This document shows positions 45,075 to 57,287 of a DNA stretch of 64,000 nucleotides, one piece after another. Both the position numbers and the translations under genes were made by a program. How positions within the stretch are numbered: position 1 is the stretch's first letter; each line of letters starts with the position of its first letter. The stretch lies in contig NC_088300.1 in NCBI RefSeq assembly GCF_032854445.1, positions 51,374,984 through 51,438,983 of the forward strand. The letters run 5' to 3'. The notes beneath the pieces are model-generated. The model did no database searches, was not told the DNA's origin, and saw nothing but the letters and a program-made list of their open reading frames with translations. This DNA is from Liolophura sinensis. Taxonomy: Eukaryota > Mollusca > Polyplacophora > Chitonida > Chitonidae.

Positions 45075-46425
45075 ATTGTCGGGATTTTATCAAACTACAA
45101 AGGAAGGAATCTATGTACGCCTTTATTTCGATATTCGAAACAACCGTTAATGCGATCGACTTCAAACTTGTCCGGTGTGTAGCTGGGGACCTCCCAGATT
45201 AAAGTGTCGGATAGTCGACAAATTTTGTGTTGGATATGCAAATAAGTCAATGATGACGTCACAAAAGAACAATTCGATGGTCTGTTAAAAGTTGAAAGCA
45301 AACCTTAAAATTGGTGTCTGTTTTGTGAATCTCGTCGTTGTCACGATAGTGTCCCTTAGAGGTAAAAATCTTTGCAAATACTGGTCGTAGGATGCATGAT
45401 TTCTTAACCAGAAATGCCTTCTGCTTGTTGATAGAACCGTTATGCTGTATACATGGCTCTTGGGACGGAACAGAAATCACGCTGTAGGCTTGATGACCAA
45501 TCGGAAAATGAAATATAATCTGATTCGTGTTGCAAGTAGCACGTGTACATGTATGTGCGAAGTATCTCAATTCTCAGGAATTGGGTTAATATCTCGGAAT
45601 TGGACCACTTATAATAGCAATAGGTCAAATCCTCAATACCCCAGTGTAATACCATGAGCGTTAAGCCAGTGAATGTTTTATTGCCGATAGCTATATAAAT
45701 ATATATCTAAGTGAAAGACTTCACTATACTGTGTGCAGTATACCATATTTCACAGTCTGACATTTGGACTGTTTGTTCTATAATAGTGTGAACGTACGCG
45801 TGCAAGACAACGCAATGGTGATTTGACCTGGAAAAAAATAAACGGCAAATAAACGAGTAAAATCGGCGAAACGTCGGCATGATACCATTTATGTAAAATA
45901 TACCTGGAGTTGAAGCAGACTATGTGTTCCCCTTATGTTCCTGTAATGGATTTATGCGTGCAGGTGTCTGTTTTGATCTTGTCTGAAATTAATATTCAAG
46001 CATCTAATTAATGTAACGCTTAATTAATCATTCACTTGATGCTTGGGCGAAATGTGTAACATAATACGTCCATGTTGTCTATTTTCCTTGGCAACCGTTT
46101 TGAAAGGGAGGGAAATTCGGCAAAGTCTCGCAATTCTCTTTCACTATTGCTTTCACTACTGCACAGTCCTATTGCTTTTTCACGAGATAACGTTTGCTTT
46201 GTTTCTCTGATTGTTTTTTAAGTTGTGATTCAACGTCGGTTACAGCATCATTTCGATCTTATCGTTGGTGTTTCCATGGAGACAGGAAGGCCCCATTAAT
46301 CCTCCCAATCACATACAATGCTAAGTCACACTGCTTTCGCTTTTATTCTCCACGCTGTTGTCTATCACAGTATACATTCCTGTATAAACAGGATTCTCCT
46401 GGTGGACTGACCATCCTCTACGCCT
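45075..46425. other. Non-coding, no recognisable feature
   Basis: Frames on both strands overlap (45259-45657) and carry no domain. Confidence 0.45.
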
Positions 46426-46429
46426 TGCA

Positions 46430-46755
46430 TCGTTTTCATGTAAATGTTGATCCAGTGTGATGACAACATACATGGTAGATTTTGAGTAATTATAGACCAG
46501 TTGTATAATAAATTTCAACTAACATCGCTATATTATGTTACCTTACTCTGTTTAAGCAATGATGCAAGGTGCGTGAAAGTTGCTACTAATTAAGCATTTA
46601 CACGAGCACAAAATCCTCACAGCACAAAATATACCGTATAAACCGTATTTCACCGGTTACGTATGACCATTTACCAACTATCACATAATCGTCGCTATTC
46701 TGGAGTTGCTGTCTATATTATAGTCTTTTATACTGGGGCACAAAATGTCGAAGAA
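46430..46755 (+). repeat. R2 dispersed repeat with upstream block
   Basis: TGTGATGACAACATACATGG with TTTTGAGTAATTATAGACCA, about 140 bases, then TATTTCACCGGTTACGTATG, ACCATTTACCAACTATCACA and GTCGTCGCTATTCTGG-like sequence. The same two blocks in the same order occur at 57834-58030. Confidence 0.7.
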
Positions 46756-46759
46756 AACG

Positions 46760-47600
46760 GAAACCAGACAAAGACCACACAGTTTTAACCCGTCTATTTG
46801 TGATTGGCGAGTTAGGTGTGGATGTACGCCTTTGAGCCATAAGATACAAGCACTTAATATTGTAGAAGTCCTTACTACACGAGCCCTTAGCCATGTTTTC
46901 AATTACAGATTAAAGCCCACAACTAAATATTTTTAATGTGGAAATGTGTTTCTCCTTTCCAGATCAATTTTCCTAAAAATGAAACCAGACATACATTTAT
47001 AACTAATATTTATTCACCAAATTATCCTTTATAAAGTGTTCATAGGTAATTTCACTTTTGATAAGATGGTACGCAAAATTTGCACGAGTTAAAGCATTAA
47101 AAACGATATTCTTTATTAAGTTACAAGTTTACATTTCCACCTTCTATGCAAAGTGCACGCAATAAACCTAATTACATAAAAATGATATACTTTTATCACA
47201 AAGGCAGGGATTTGCAAACAGGAAATATTTAAACACGTAGTTTCAATGGGTAAGGGCTCATGCCTTCAGGGCTCTCCTTCTAAGAGTCTAAGTTGTGTCG
47301 TCTTGGGCTCCTGTCCTTAAGTACTCGTCGCGCACAGATCCAGGTATCGCTAGAATTGTTGGTCGCCATTATGGCGTTGTATCCCACATGTTGTTGGTGG
47401 TGGGAACTTTACAGGTACAAGTCTTTTCATCTGTAGGCCACTGACCGATCAGAATTTTTCCACAGCATTGTGTATATAAAACAATATTTAGCACATTTAA
47501 TTTAATGAACTGTTGTAGCGCCCTGACCTGACCAAACAAATGAAGAATCCTGTGATTCAAATTCGTGACTCTTTCAGAGAACTGCTTACTTTGAGAAACA
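46760..47600. other. Non-coding, no recognisable feature
   Basis: AT-rich; nothing supported. Confidence 0.45.
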
Positions 47601-47606
47601 TAATGG

Positions 47607-47665
47607 TTGGTGTCGCGGTCTCTTTTGGCTTCACCACGTCCGGGATTGAACCCTGATCTTTCAAG
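47607..47665 (-). mobile_element. tRNA-like SINE head fragment
   Basis: The minus strand reads GATCAGGGTTCAATCCCGGA (perfect box B) then CGTGGTGAAGCCAAAAGAGA. This is the B-box side of a tRNA-derived element; the A-box side and body are not identifiable. Confidence 0.45.
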
Positions 47666-47965
47666 AAATAATATATATTATAATCCATCAAATTTAAGGC
47701 GACTACTATATACATTTCCATTCCAAAGTGCGAGACCTGTCAAATTTTGACATATGGTTTGAGGAGATAAAAGCTACAATTAACAGCACCAGGCAATCTT
47801 CACAGAATAACTGCTAGGCAGCAAAGTAAACGGACTGGTGCGAATCACAGACTATATCATGCAAGGGAGAAAACCCTCTTTGAATTTTTTCGAATTTCAG
47901 GGTGGTATTCTAAGTTGTGTCCCTTGACGTGGACTACTCAAGTAGGCTAGTGTAACTCTTTCCAC

Positions 47966-48015
47966 TTGCATTGTTTGGGGTTTTACAACAATATTTCAAT
48001 CATATCGCAATTTCT
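47966..48015 (-). mobile_element. SINE-B-like 3' scrap
   Basis: TTGGGGTTTTACAACAATAT and TTCAATCATATCGC resemble the reverse of the SINE-B 3' end. Short and worn. Confidence 0.35.
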
Positions 48016-48019
48016 TCGA

Positions 48020-49960
48020 CTTGCCGTGGGCTGGTAACACCGGACGGGTACCTCAATGGACCGTCATGTCGAAGACACCATTCTTGACTTGAGTAGTTTT
48101 TTTATTAAGTCATTGGCGCATGCAGCCTTCATGCGTTTCGCGCCACAGAACATGAACCAGTCTTACATTTTATAATCTTGTATATAAGCAAAAGTTTGGA
48201 GAAGGTGAAAACAAAAATGATGTTAAGTACTCGCTATACAAGTGAATGCTATTTCATACCTAAGGTTTCAACATCTTGGCACTACGTCGGTTGGCGATCA
48301 GCCTGAGAGGGGAATAGCGTGGTGTCAGTATACTGTGACCAGGTGGAACTTTGTGTCTGGTGTTTTGGTCGAAGTATGGTCGTGTCTTGACCGAATTAAT
48401 GTTGAAAGTGATGCTAAACTTAAATTAAACAAACAAATCAACATACAGGGAATTATGAACGGTTAGAATAACAACAGTATGTAGAGTGTACATAATCTCG
48501 GGAATATCATACAGCGCAAGATGTACAAAGGAAAGGATTCATTAAAACCGATCTATGTTTCATGTACTTGATCTACAGTATACTGACTCTTAGTTTACAT
48601 GAGCTTTTCCTTATTCTATTATGTGGTCGTGCTACAAGAAGCATTAACTTTTGCCCCAGTCTAAGGAATGATATGAACACTCAAAATAGTTATCTAGTCT
48701 ATACAATCATATATTAATTATTGTTATTGCTTTAGTATGAAAATACTTTCAGGTCTGTGTACATTCTGTGAGAAAAGCATTATTTTTCTTTCCTTTTGTT
48801 GTCGGAACAGACGACAACTGTTTGTTTTGGAAGGTCAACATCTCTGATCAAAAACTGATTGAACTTTGATCGATTTTTTGATTGATTCTTTGACAGCCTT
48901 AATACTTAATGTATTTAACCCATTAATGTATTTAACTCAACTTATTCTTGCAATCATTTATTAATCAATAAATCAAATAACAGTTTTTATTTTTTAGGCT
49001 CTCTGGTTACAACAGATTTCGTTGACATTTGCCATATTTGGCGTAATTTGCTTGGACAAACTGTTACAATAGACTTTAAAACAAAGTTTAGATCGTAAGC
49101 AAACACATTTGAAAAATAAATACGTCAGACACGAAAAACAATGTTTACTTTTATAATATTGTTTAACGCTCTCACTGAAGAGTAGGTCTAATTTTCTGAC
49201 ACAGGTAGTCTCTCCACGCCAGACCATCCTAACCTACCGGCGGTTGTACGGTATGTCGAAATACCCCTTATATTCTGATACAAGTAGACGGTGATAAAAT
49301 CAGTATTAAGCAATAAAGGTTCCGTAGTGGTGGGCGTGTGTCTTCATCAATATTCATCCTCATCCCAGAACTGGTAAAAGTAAGATGTCGTACCTCTTTG
49401 CACACATGGGCTTCAGTTATACCCCCTCCTTTCACCTCAAAAACGCCAGGGATTAGGCGAAAGACACCAGATGGAAAGCCCTTAGGAGCTCCTTTAGAGA
49501 TCTTGTTTTCCGTCGTCAAATCACGCCTCTGGACAACCATAACACGATTGTTCACTGTTGATACTAGTTGCGTTGAACAGACTTTTCAGTATACCTTGAA
49601 ATCGACAGAATATTTCCATTTTTTTCTGCATGTGCATCGAATCGCATCACTGTCGTAAGCTGTAGATGTCTGCACATATGTTAACTGTCATTTAATGTTT
49701 ACGACTTCGCGCCAAGAGATAGTACGGTCGTTTCCATTGGTCGCCCAGGATTATTTTAAATAGCTAAGTTACGTCACCATAGCAGATGTGCATGCTTTTC
49801 AGCAGAAGTTGAATAGACCTGCGGCTATGACCCTCTGCCTAAAGAGAGTATGATAAAGGTATCTGGTATTTCCGACATAGCGTTCCGGTAATGAAGCTCT
49901 ACAGGTATGTTGGGACTGAGACCATGTGATATAAGCACTTTCGTGAACTGACTCAGTAGG
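48020..49960. other. Non-coding, no recognisable feature
   Basis: No supported gene or repeat. Opposite-strand frames at 49268-49658 overlap each other and have no domain. Confidence 0.45.
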
Positions 49961-49976
49961 GGTCATCACTGGTATC

Positions 49977-50181
49977 TTATTTATTTATTTATTTATTTGA
50001 ATGTTGCTTTACGCCGTACTTAAGAATATTTCACTTATACGACGGAGGCCAGCCTTATGGTGGAAAGAAAACGGTTGCTGGCAGACTTTCCCAAGCCCAA
50101 CCGATGAGGATGCCAGTAAGAGCTAGAGACTCAAGGGCCAATGCGCAGCACTAGCAAGCTAACCACTAGGCCACAGACCCC
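49977..50181 (-). mobile_element. SINE-A copy with internal deletion, target duplication
   Basis: 3' block (TTTACGCCGTACTTAAGAAT), body (GAGGCCAGCCTTATGGTGG), then a gap of about 40 bp, and head (CGCAGCACTAGCAAGCTAAC). Flanks CATCACTGGTATC (49964-49976) and CATCTCTGGTATC (50182-50194) differ by one base. Confidence 0.92.
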
Positions 50182-50199
50182 CATCTCTGGTATCATCTT

Positions 50200-51215
50200 T
50201 GAGGCCACACAATAGTGACAGTTTTTATTCTATGGCAATCCACATATCTGCACATTGCTGAAGGGCAAGGGGTCTTAAACGAACGTTAGACTGCACAAAC
50301 TTTGAACCCCGATAACACGAACATTGAGAGATAGGTATCCGGTTGTTTGCGTTTTTGATAAAATTGATACTAAAAAACTTTCCAAGAACCATATTTTACC
50401 CTACTTGACCAAAGAACAAATGATCCCATGGAATACGTACATTAATACAGGACAGACGCACCCAGCTTGAAACCCACCTGACAGTCTGGCAAGGTTTACA
50501 CTGATGTTTTATGTACGACGCCAGGTAATGAATGTGCCAGGGTGGTACGCTGCTCGTAGGTTTCCCCAGAATACTCCCCGGTGAGTCAGTTGGCGCTATA
50601 TTACTAATATTCCACACTTTCACTGACACATATGGCTTGATTTTGTTGTTGAAGGTCACATTGACATAACTCACAGTACCCTGGTGTCACATTACTTGAC
50701 TTAAATCCTCAAAAAATTCGTCTAGCGAAATATAACTTAGATGCGATTTGAAAAACATTATACACAAGATTGTGAGGATTTAAAACATGTAGTACGTGGT
50801 CGAAATTGTTGAAGATTTAGGTAGATCAAAACACATAAAGCTGATGGTATTCCTAAAATCAATAAGACGTTGGAAAATATCGATCGACACACCCCTAGAG
50901 CATGCGCGCAGACGATATCCTGTTCCAGAACGACAACTTCCTCAAGGTCCGAGATAAGAACATGCCAATAGGAATTCAGTTCCATTATTTCTTTGATGCT
51001 ATATCTAAACTGTTTAACGGTTTCCGTTCACCCAAGCTACATATGGATAAGATTTATGGGAACAGCGGAAAGCACGAAGGGTTCTCCATTTTGTTTGTAA
51101 TACCGAAAAGATGCCGTTGGCAGAATTACTGGACAACTGTACTGCACAAATAAAATACTTACAACTAGCTCTGTTCACCGACCGAATAATGCAGCTTGGA
51201 TCATACTGATTCACT
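50200..51215. other. Non-coding, no recognisable feature
   Basis: A 83-codon plus frame (50902-51153) and an overlapping minus frame lack recognisable domains. Confidence 0.4.
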
Positions 51216-51221
51216 CGACAA

Positions 51222-51416
51222 GCGTTGTTCTCTCTGCAGCCTAGCCATACTGACCATTGAAGTCGTGGGTTCGAATCCAGGACTCGCTGGTTTGGCTGCG
51301 ATTATAAATCAGGCTTACTCCGGAGACTTTGGTTTCCTCATCTGGTCGTCGTTGTAGGCCTACAGGAGAATAATTGCTGTGTACAGCGATAAGCATCAAT
51401 CAAGCAAATAATCTAG
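51222..51416 (+). mobile_element. SINE-D: different tRNA-like head, SINE-A-like tail
   Basis: Box B GTGGGTTCGAATCCAGGACT is clear. Downstream TTGGTTTCCTCATCTGGTCG and ACAGCGATAAGCATCAATCA-AGCAAATAA follow the logic of the SINE-A 3' half (GGTTTCCTCCC, TACGGCGTAAAACACCAATC) but are far diverged, suggesting a sister family sharing a tail. Confidence 0.6.
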
Positions 51417-51425
51417 AAAATAATT

Positions 51426-51434
51426 CAGGTGCAT

Positions 51435-51486
<52 letters not shown>

Positions 51487-51600
51487 TTATTTGATTGGTG
51501 TTTTTACGCCGTACTCAAGAATATTTCACTTATAGGCTTACGACGGCGTCCAGCATTATGGTGGGAGGAAACCGGGCTGAGCCCGGGGAACCCCGGGCAT
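51426..51600 (-). mobile_element. SINE-A copy, 5' truncated, long (ATTT)n tail
   Basis: About 13 ATTT units, then GTGTTTTTACGCCGTACTCA, CATTATGGTGGGAGGAAACC and GGGCTGAGCCCGGGGAACCC, where it ends. The body is well preserved, so it is a relatively young insertion. It stops beside the SINE-D copy. Confidence 0.93.
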
Positions 51601-51609
51601 AAACAAGCT

Positions 51610-52675
51610 TTTTCTACTCACAAGAAGTCTGCATGTGCAAGTGTCACAAATTGAGCCATAATAAAAACTTGATATAAAAGTGAGAGTTTGCATTATTCTC
51701 ATAGATGTTTTAGTGTTGCTATCGCACTATCTCGCTTGGCGCTCAAAATGGAGAGCAAACAATAGTGTGCCCTTAGAGTCTCGTGTCTATTCTGTAAATT
51801 TTTTACCCTTATATTCCTCGAGGGCCGAGTGTTGAGAACAAAAGCGGCATAGAAGGCACAAGTTGAAACACACCTTTTCTCAAGATTTTACACATATATA
51901 TGTTTAACATATTCATGTATGTATAAACATACATATATTACAGTCCAGTTCAAAGCGAGGCAATGTATGTTAAAGGTCACAGACGCTCATTTAAGGTATC
52001 GGCGCATGTCTCCTCTTTATTTATGACGCTTCCTACAGCTATGTCACCTTTCTTGCTTTGAAATGACTCGGAGCGATTTCTATTCTTACATTGTTTTCGT
52101 GCTATGAGCTCCCTTTTATGTTTATGATTCTGAAGTATTCCATAACATCAAAAGAATCCGCCCGTAGTATCAGGTTTGCACTTGGCGCCGTGAATTAGGT
52201 GGGAGTTTGAAAAGCTCAATGGCTACTGAGACATTACGATCACATTAACCTTTGCATTAGTAATGGTCAGTACCCACAGATTGTAAATCGAGTTATTGTT
52301 TCTTTCTTCTTTTGTTCATTCGTATGATTTTTCCTTTTATCAGAAACAGCACCACATTATCACTGTGGTTTATTCGAATGGTGCTCTGTGTATTTTAGGG
52401 TGCTAAGTTCTTTTTTACTGCCAGACAGCCATGTTGGCGAACAGATGCTTGCTTGGTATGAAATTGTCAAAACTGTGCGCAGATACGAGTTTCAATGGTG
52501 AAACTTTTTAAAGTGTCAGGTGACGTCCTGTTGATACTGCTAGGTACCGTTCAAGCTACTGACACAGGAAGGTGTTTGATATAAGGAAAGAGAAAAACCA
52601 ATTCGTAAATGGTCACACGTGGCCGGTAAAATTCGGCTATCACTAATTATGATACCCTTTAGTCTATTTCTTTCA
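51610..52675. other. Non-coding, no recognisable feature
   Basis: Nothing supported; AT-rich. Confidence 0.45.
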
Positions 52676-52681
52676 GCCAGC

Positions 52682-53455
52682 CACCTATATATATTCATCT
52701 ATCTGTAAAATCAGTCATAATCGCTACAAAATTGCTTTAGTCAGTAACACGTAACACAACCCTACACATATGTTGGAGGTCCATAGTCTTTCAAAGAAAA
52801 TAAAGTTAGAGCACTTTTTCTTAATTCATAATGTTAAACTGAATTAGCTCAGTTCGACAGCATTAACTCATTACCTCGAGTGGCGTCATAATTATTAAAA
52901 AAAAACAGTGGAATGCTGAATATTGGACGGAGTTCAGTATGTTTTGACGAAGGTCGACACCAGTTACAGAAACTGCTATCGACTTTAATCTAAACCCTGT
53001 TTCTGACATTGTCATATTTGACATTGTTCACATTTTTAGTGTAATATAAGATTTAGAAGTGAATCTCTTGTAGTATACGATCTCACGGCGGTATGGTTTT
53101 ATTTATTTATTTACTAGTATTTGATTGGTGTTTTACGCCGTACTTAAGGATATTTCATTTATACGACGGCAGAAACCGGGCAGAACCCGGGTGAAACACA
53201 GTATGGTTTTAGAATAGGAGGCTAGGAAATTCTGTTATAAAAATCAAAGTAGTCTTTTCTCTGAGACAGTTACTGCAGTGTAGGCTGTATTACTGCGTGG
53301 AGTTTGTCCAAAACGCATGTTGATGCGACTATAGTAAAACAAATTGCTCTCCACGCCATTTTTTCCAGGCTATGAGTTCTTGTTGTTGAAACCAGGTTTA
53401 TGAAGTTTAACATTATGCATTAGAAAAAGTATTTTTCTTGAATTAAAATAGACGT
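52682..53455. repeat. R3 fold-back repeat, left arm plus part of right arm
   Basis: The left arm (52682 to about 53040) matches 61309-61510 in direct orientation and 61690-62011 in reverse. A partial right arm (about 53385-53450: TTGAAACCAGGTTTATGAAG, TTTAACATTATGCATTAGAA) is the reverse complement of left-arm sequence at about 52805-52860. A SINE-A sits between the arms. Confidence 0.75.
53102..53200 (-). mobile_element. SINE-A short copy with exact target duplication
   Basis: GTGTTTTACGCCGTACTTAA, ATACGACGGC and AACCGGGCAGAACCCGG-GTGAAACACA: the 3' third with a small internal gap. GTATGGTTTTA is identical on both sides (53091-53101, 53201-53211). It interrupts the R3 element. Confidence 0.93.
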
Positions 53456-53464
53456 ACAGTTACA

Positions 53465-53555
53465 TGTTTCGACACATAGATTCACCGGTTACGTGTGGCT
53501 ATTTTCCAACCATCACATTTTCATCGCTGCATGCTATATTTTGAAGGCCTGGAAA
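53465..53555 (+). repeat. R2 dispersed repeat, head fragment
   Basis: GATTCACCGGTTACGTGTGG, CTATTTTCCAACCATCACAT, TTTCATCGCTGCATGC. It follows directly on the worn end of the R3 right arm. Confidence 0.7.
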
Positions 53556-53559
53556 CGAA

Positions 53560-54140
53560 GCTGACAAAGTCCTATGAGAGCATTTCTGAGGTAGTGAAAA
53601 CTGTCACCAATACACGACAGTAGTCACAGTTTTAGAGTGTACGGCCGTGGTGTGTTTTAGCATCTCGGTGTGGTTTTTTTCTTCTATTTTGGGTAAGAAA
53701 TAGCCACCTAGAGCATAGTTGTTGTGAAGCACAATTACTTAGTTCTTAAAGTACTTAGTTCGTAAAATGGCATTCTTCGTGTGGAAATAGAGAGGGAAGT
53801 GGGGGGGGGGAGGGATGAAATCATAAACGACAATGTGCTGAGACATGAACAAAAGCGCTGGAGATGTATTGGTTTGTTTAGCATCCAAGCAGTCTTTTGT
53901 TGTGTGATACATGTACACAATTAAGTGAGTAGTAAGTGTGGCTCAGTTCTGCTCGGTACGCCAGAGCATCGTTAGATCAGTTGACCCATGTTGATTTAAA
54001 GAATATTTATTTCGAACTAATGAAAATGAATTGGTGAACAGGCAGATTGCATGCAGTACATACATTGAAAACAGACATGGCGTAATTGATGTAATAAGTT
54101 GTAGTCTTGCAGTCATAATGCTAGATATCCAAAGCATATA
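53560..54140. other. Non-coding, no recognisable feature
   Basis: Contains a G-run at 53803-53812. No gene or repeat family. Confidence 0.45.
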
Positions 54141-54151
54141 AAGACATAAAT

Positions 54152-54318
54152 TATATTTATTTTAATTATTTGATTGGTGTTTTTCGCCGTACTCAAGAAT
54201 ATTTCACTTATACGACAGCAGCCAGCATTATGGTGGGAGGAAACTGGGCAGAGCCGGAGGGAAACCCTCGACCTTCCCACGTATGGCAGGAGAGGAAGTC
54301 AGCATGAGCTGGACTTGA
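54152..54318 (-). mobile_element. SINE-A copy, 5' truncated
   Basis: TTTTTCGCCGTACTCAAGAA, CCAGCATTATGGTGGGAGGA, GACCTTCCCACGTATGGCAG and GCATGAGCTGGACTTGA. About 25 bp of body are missing before GACCTTCCC. ACATAAAT flanks it (54144-54151, 54319-54326). Confidence 0.92.
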
Positions 54319-54892
54319 ACATAAATGTATACATCCGTGTGGCAGTGTAATGTAAGTAAACTACCTCATGCCGTAATATTTTTCTACATGAGCTGACTAA
54401 AGGGATGCTCTCGTATTGACAAAAGTAAATTTTGTGACATGTTACACAGCAAATACGGAATAACGAATAGCAAATGTCACATTCGTGCGGCTAATACCTT
54501 ATGATTACATTGCACAATAACCAAACCCTTTTCAAACCCATGGGCTCTAGTTTAATAGTCGATTTAACTATCTACAACGTTTTTCCTAGTAGATGTTATC
54601 TCTTAAAAAGATAACCCTTCTATGCTTGTTGTTTAGGATGGTGCTCATGTGGTATAATGCAACAAACAGTCTGGGAAACTGTCTAACGTCTTTAATTTGA
54701 AGGCCCCCCAGCAACTTTTTTCAACCATCTTGACAACTTAGCCAACAGGCTTTTCACAGAAACTGTCAATACGTCTTACCCTCTGGTGATTAGAAATGTT
54801 ACAGGTCTTGGACAACAGGTTTGTCTTAGATGGTGTCATTTAGACGATGGTGCGGTAACAATATTATCCTTAGTTTTTACAGTACTTGCCCC

Positions 54893-54985
54893 AGGTCGGT
54901 GATTTACTCCGGGCACTCTCGTCCATAAAACCAACCTCCATTGTATGTATAAATCATTCTTGCGTTAAACACACAATCAAAGTGA
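54893..54985 (+). mobile_element. SINE-A 3' fragment, diverged
   Basis: GGTCGGTGATTTACTCCGGG, TCCATAAAACCAACCTCCAT and ATTCTTGCGTTAAACACACA-ATCAAAG follow the 3' half at low identity. Confidence 0.5.
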
Positions 54986-55423
54986 AAATGTTTTGATTAT
55001 ATGGTGGGCTAAATAGATCATATTGATAATATATACTTTTTTCGGCACCTTAACGATCATTACTGAATGAACTTGTAAATTGTTGTAAACTGAACGCATA
55101 AAAAAGCAAATGTGACGACAAAATTATTGTGACGTCATTGGTGACGTACACTATTAATACGATGCATAAAGTCCACCACATAATCAAACCATGTATATGT
55201 AGCATAAGTAAAGATGTTTTCAGATACAGTTCCCAATGTTTCTTTCCTGCTGGCGCTTACTTCATTCTTTTCGAGTTATTTCCCTTTACTAATGTTGTTT
55301 TTTAGTGGTCCGTGGTGAAGTAGTTTAGTAAACGGGTTTGTGTCATCTGTATTTGGCTATTATATTGGTGTTGTACCTATAATATTGGCCCACTCCAATG
55401 TCACTCTTATATGTCTAAGTTAT

Positions 55424-55530
55424 TCATTTATTTGATTGGTCACTTGACGCCTTATCGACGAATATTTCACACACAAAATGGAAATCGGGTTTTAGGTGCG
55501 GTAGACCATAACTGACAAACTTTCCCATAT
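55424..55530 (-). mobile_element. SINE-A 3' fragment, diverged
   Basis: TTATTTGATTGGTCACTTGA, CGCCTTATCGACGAATATTT and GACAAACTTTCCCATAT are worn family blocks in reverse. Confidence 0.6.
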
Positions 55531-55534
55531 AAAT

Positions 55535-56115
55535 ATTTTCAACCCGAGGAGAGGTAACTGTGCATGAGGTATTGATGGATCTTCATGTAAGGCTACCTGA
55601 ACAGCCTCAGGGGCGCTGTAGGTAAGCCCCAAGAACAAAACAGACGGGAAAATGTCGGACATTATTCTCTGTCCGACATATAAAACTGACAAGATAGTGT
55701 GATGACGTTTCTTACAAACCCTCTCTCATGACAACAACCATCCATTGGGGCCTTGACCTATGGCTTCGTGATTTAGCTTTCAGAAATCTTAAAATCTGTT
55801 CTATTTTCATGTTATTTAAGCGCACCGGGTTTATCGAAACAAGCTATTCATTCTCTTTCGCTCACAAAACTGCCAACGTGTAGACACTCTGAGTTAAGAA
55901 AAAAATGAACAAAAATGTGTAAACAGTTTGAGAGATTCCAACTGTATTACGTATTTAACAGCCTAGGCATGTGACAAAGGTTGTGTTTGAAACGAAATCC
56001 CACTGGTTCAGCTGAAGATTAGTTAAATACATGGTTTAATGATATATATGCTGCCTATACCTTTTTTCACAAAACCAGGTTATGTAACTTTCGTTCCAGG
56101 CATTTGTTCATTACA
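55535..56115. other. No supported gene; possible SINE-D scrap
   Basis: Only a weak SINE-D-like piece at 55970-56035 (TGTGACAAAGG, GGTTCAGCTGAAGATTAG). Confidence 0.4.
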
Positions 56116-56121
56116 TTTTAC

Positions 56122-56315
56122 AGTGGCCTAATGGTTACACCGTCCGCCTCGAAGTCGCGAGACCTGGGATCAAACCCGGGTCACGTCATACAAAAAACTT
56201 GAAAAATAGTACTTGTTGCCACCTCGCTTGACGCTCAGCCCTGAGAGGTTAAAGCAAGGAAGGATGAAGTACGACGTAAAACCACAGGCATACCTACATA
56301 CATACATACATAGAA
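56122..56315 (+). mobile_element. SINE-C reference copy
   Basis: tRNA-like head GTGGCCTAATGGTTACACCG (box A) and CCTGGGATCAAACCCGGGTC (box B), body GCCACCTCGCTTGACGCTCA and GAGAGGTTAAAGCAAGGAAG, 3' end GAAGTACGACGTAAAACCAC, then a (CATA)n tail. The GTACGACGTAAAACC end resembles those of SINE-A and SINE-B. Confidence 0.9.
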
Positions 56316-56556
56316 TGTACTGATTCTATTACCAGTGATAAAATATATGATATACATAATTACATATAGGTCGCCGTACCTGTACCTGTACATGCCTATG
56401 ACTGAAAATATAAGTAATTTTGATAATAAGTAATTTTGCTTTTCTGTAAACATAGCTCCAATCTACGGATTGTGGCTAAGAATTTTTATGTGTCATTGGA
56501 CTCACAAAATATGTCTAGTTGTATACACGTTCTGAGTTCAAGAAAGCAGTGTTGAT

Positions 56557-56852
56557 CTGGCGAATATATTCTGAGGTCTGTTGTGCACTTGATATTTATA
56601 CCACTAACCAATACCTTGGCGAATATATTTTGAGTTCTGTTGTGCACTTGATCTTTAAAACATTAACCAAAACTCTGGCGAATATATTCTGAGTTCTGTT
56701 GTGCACTTGATCTTTAAAGCACTAACCAAAACTCTGGCTAATATATTCTGAGTTCTGTTGTGCACTTGATCTTTAAAGCACTAACCAAAACCCTGGTGAA
56801 TATATTCTGAGTTCTGTTGTGCACTTATCTTTAAACCACTAACCAAAACTCA
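56557..56852. repeat. 59-bp tandem repeat, 5 units
   Basis: CTGGCGAATATATTCTGAG recurs at 56557, 56616, 56675, 56734 and 56793 (exact 59-bp period), each unit continuing TTCTGTTGTGCACTTGATCT and ending CACTAACCAAAACT. The units differ at a few positions. Confidence 0.95.
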
Positions 56853-56859
56853 TACATAA

Positions 56860-57280
56860 ATCGCCAGTGTTATTCCCCGATGAAAAATGTTCTTCCCTAA
56901 ACAAGACAAAGTGGCACTGATTCGTCTAGGCTAATGCAATCCCAACTTCTATAGGTTATTGCTTTAAACTGTGTTACAATGAGTGGACGTGGTACACCAT
57001 GGTAAATCGCGTCTTAAGTCATCGTGAAATGGATATTTTGCTTCTTGGTGTTGCGTGCATAGCGGCTTAGCTAGTATTCCTGTGCCCATGTCCAAAGCAT
57101 TACCATGAGACAATTTACACCGATTATCAAGTCTCAGACGTCTTTGGATGTGATGAACGCTATATTTATAAATCTTCTTTGTTTTACACAGTTAAATTAA
57201 CCTTTTCCTATCGTCTGTTATAAAATAACTGCACTCACTCTTTTGGCAAAACGTGCGACGCAATTATTTGAGTCTGCAAC
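56860..57280. other. Non-coding, no recognisable feature
   Basis: Nothing supported. Confidence 0.45.
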
Positions 57281-57287
57281 TGTGCTT

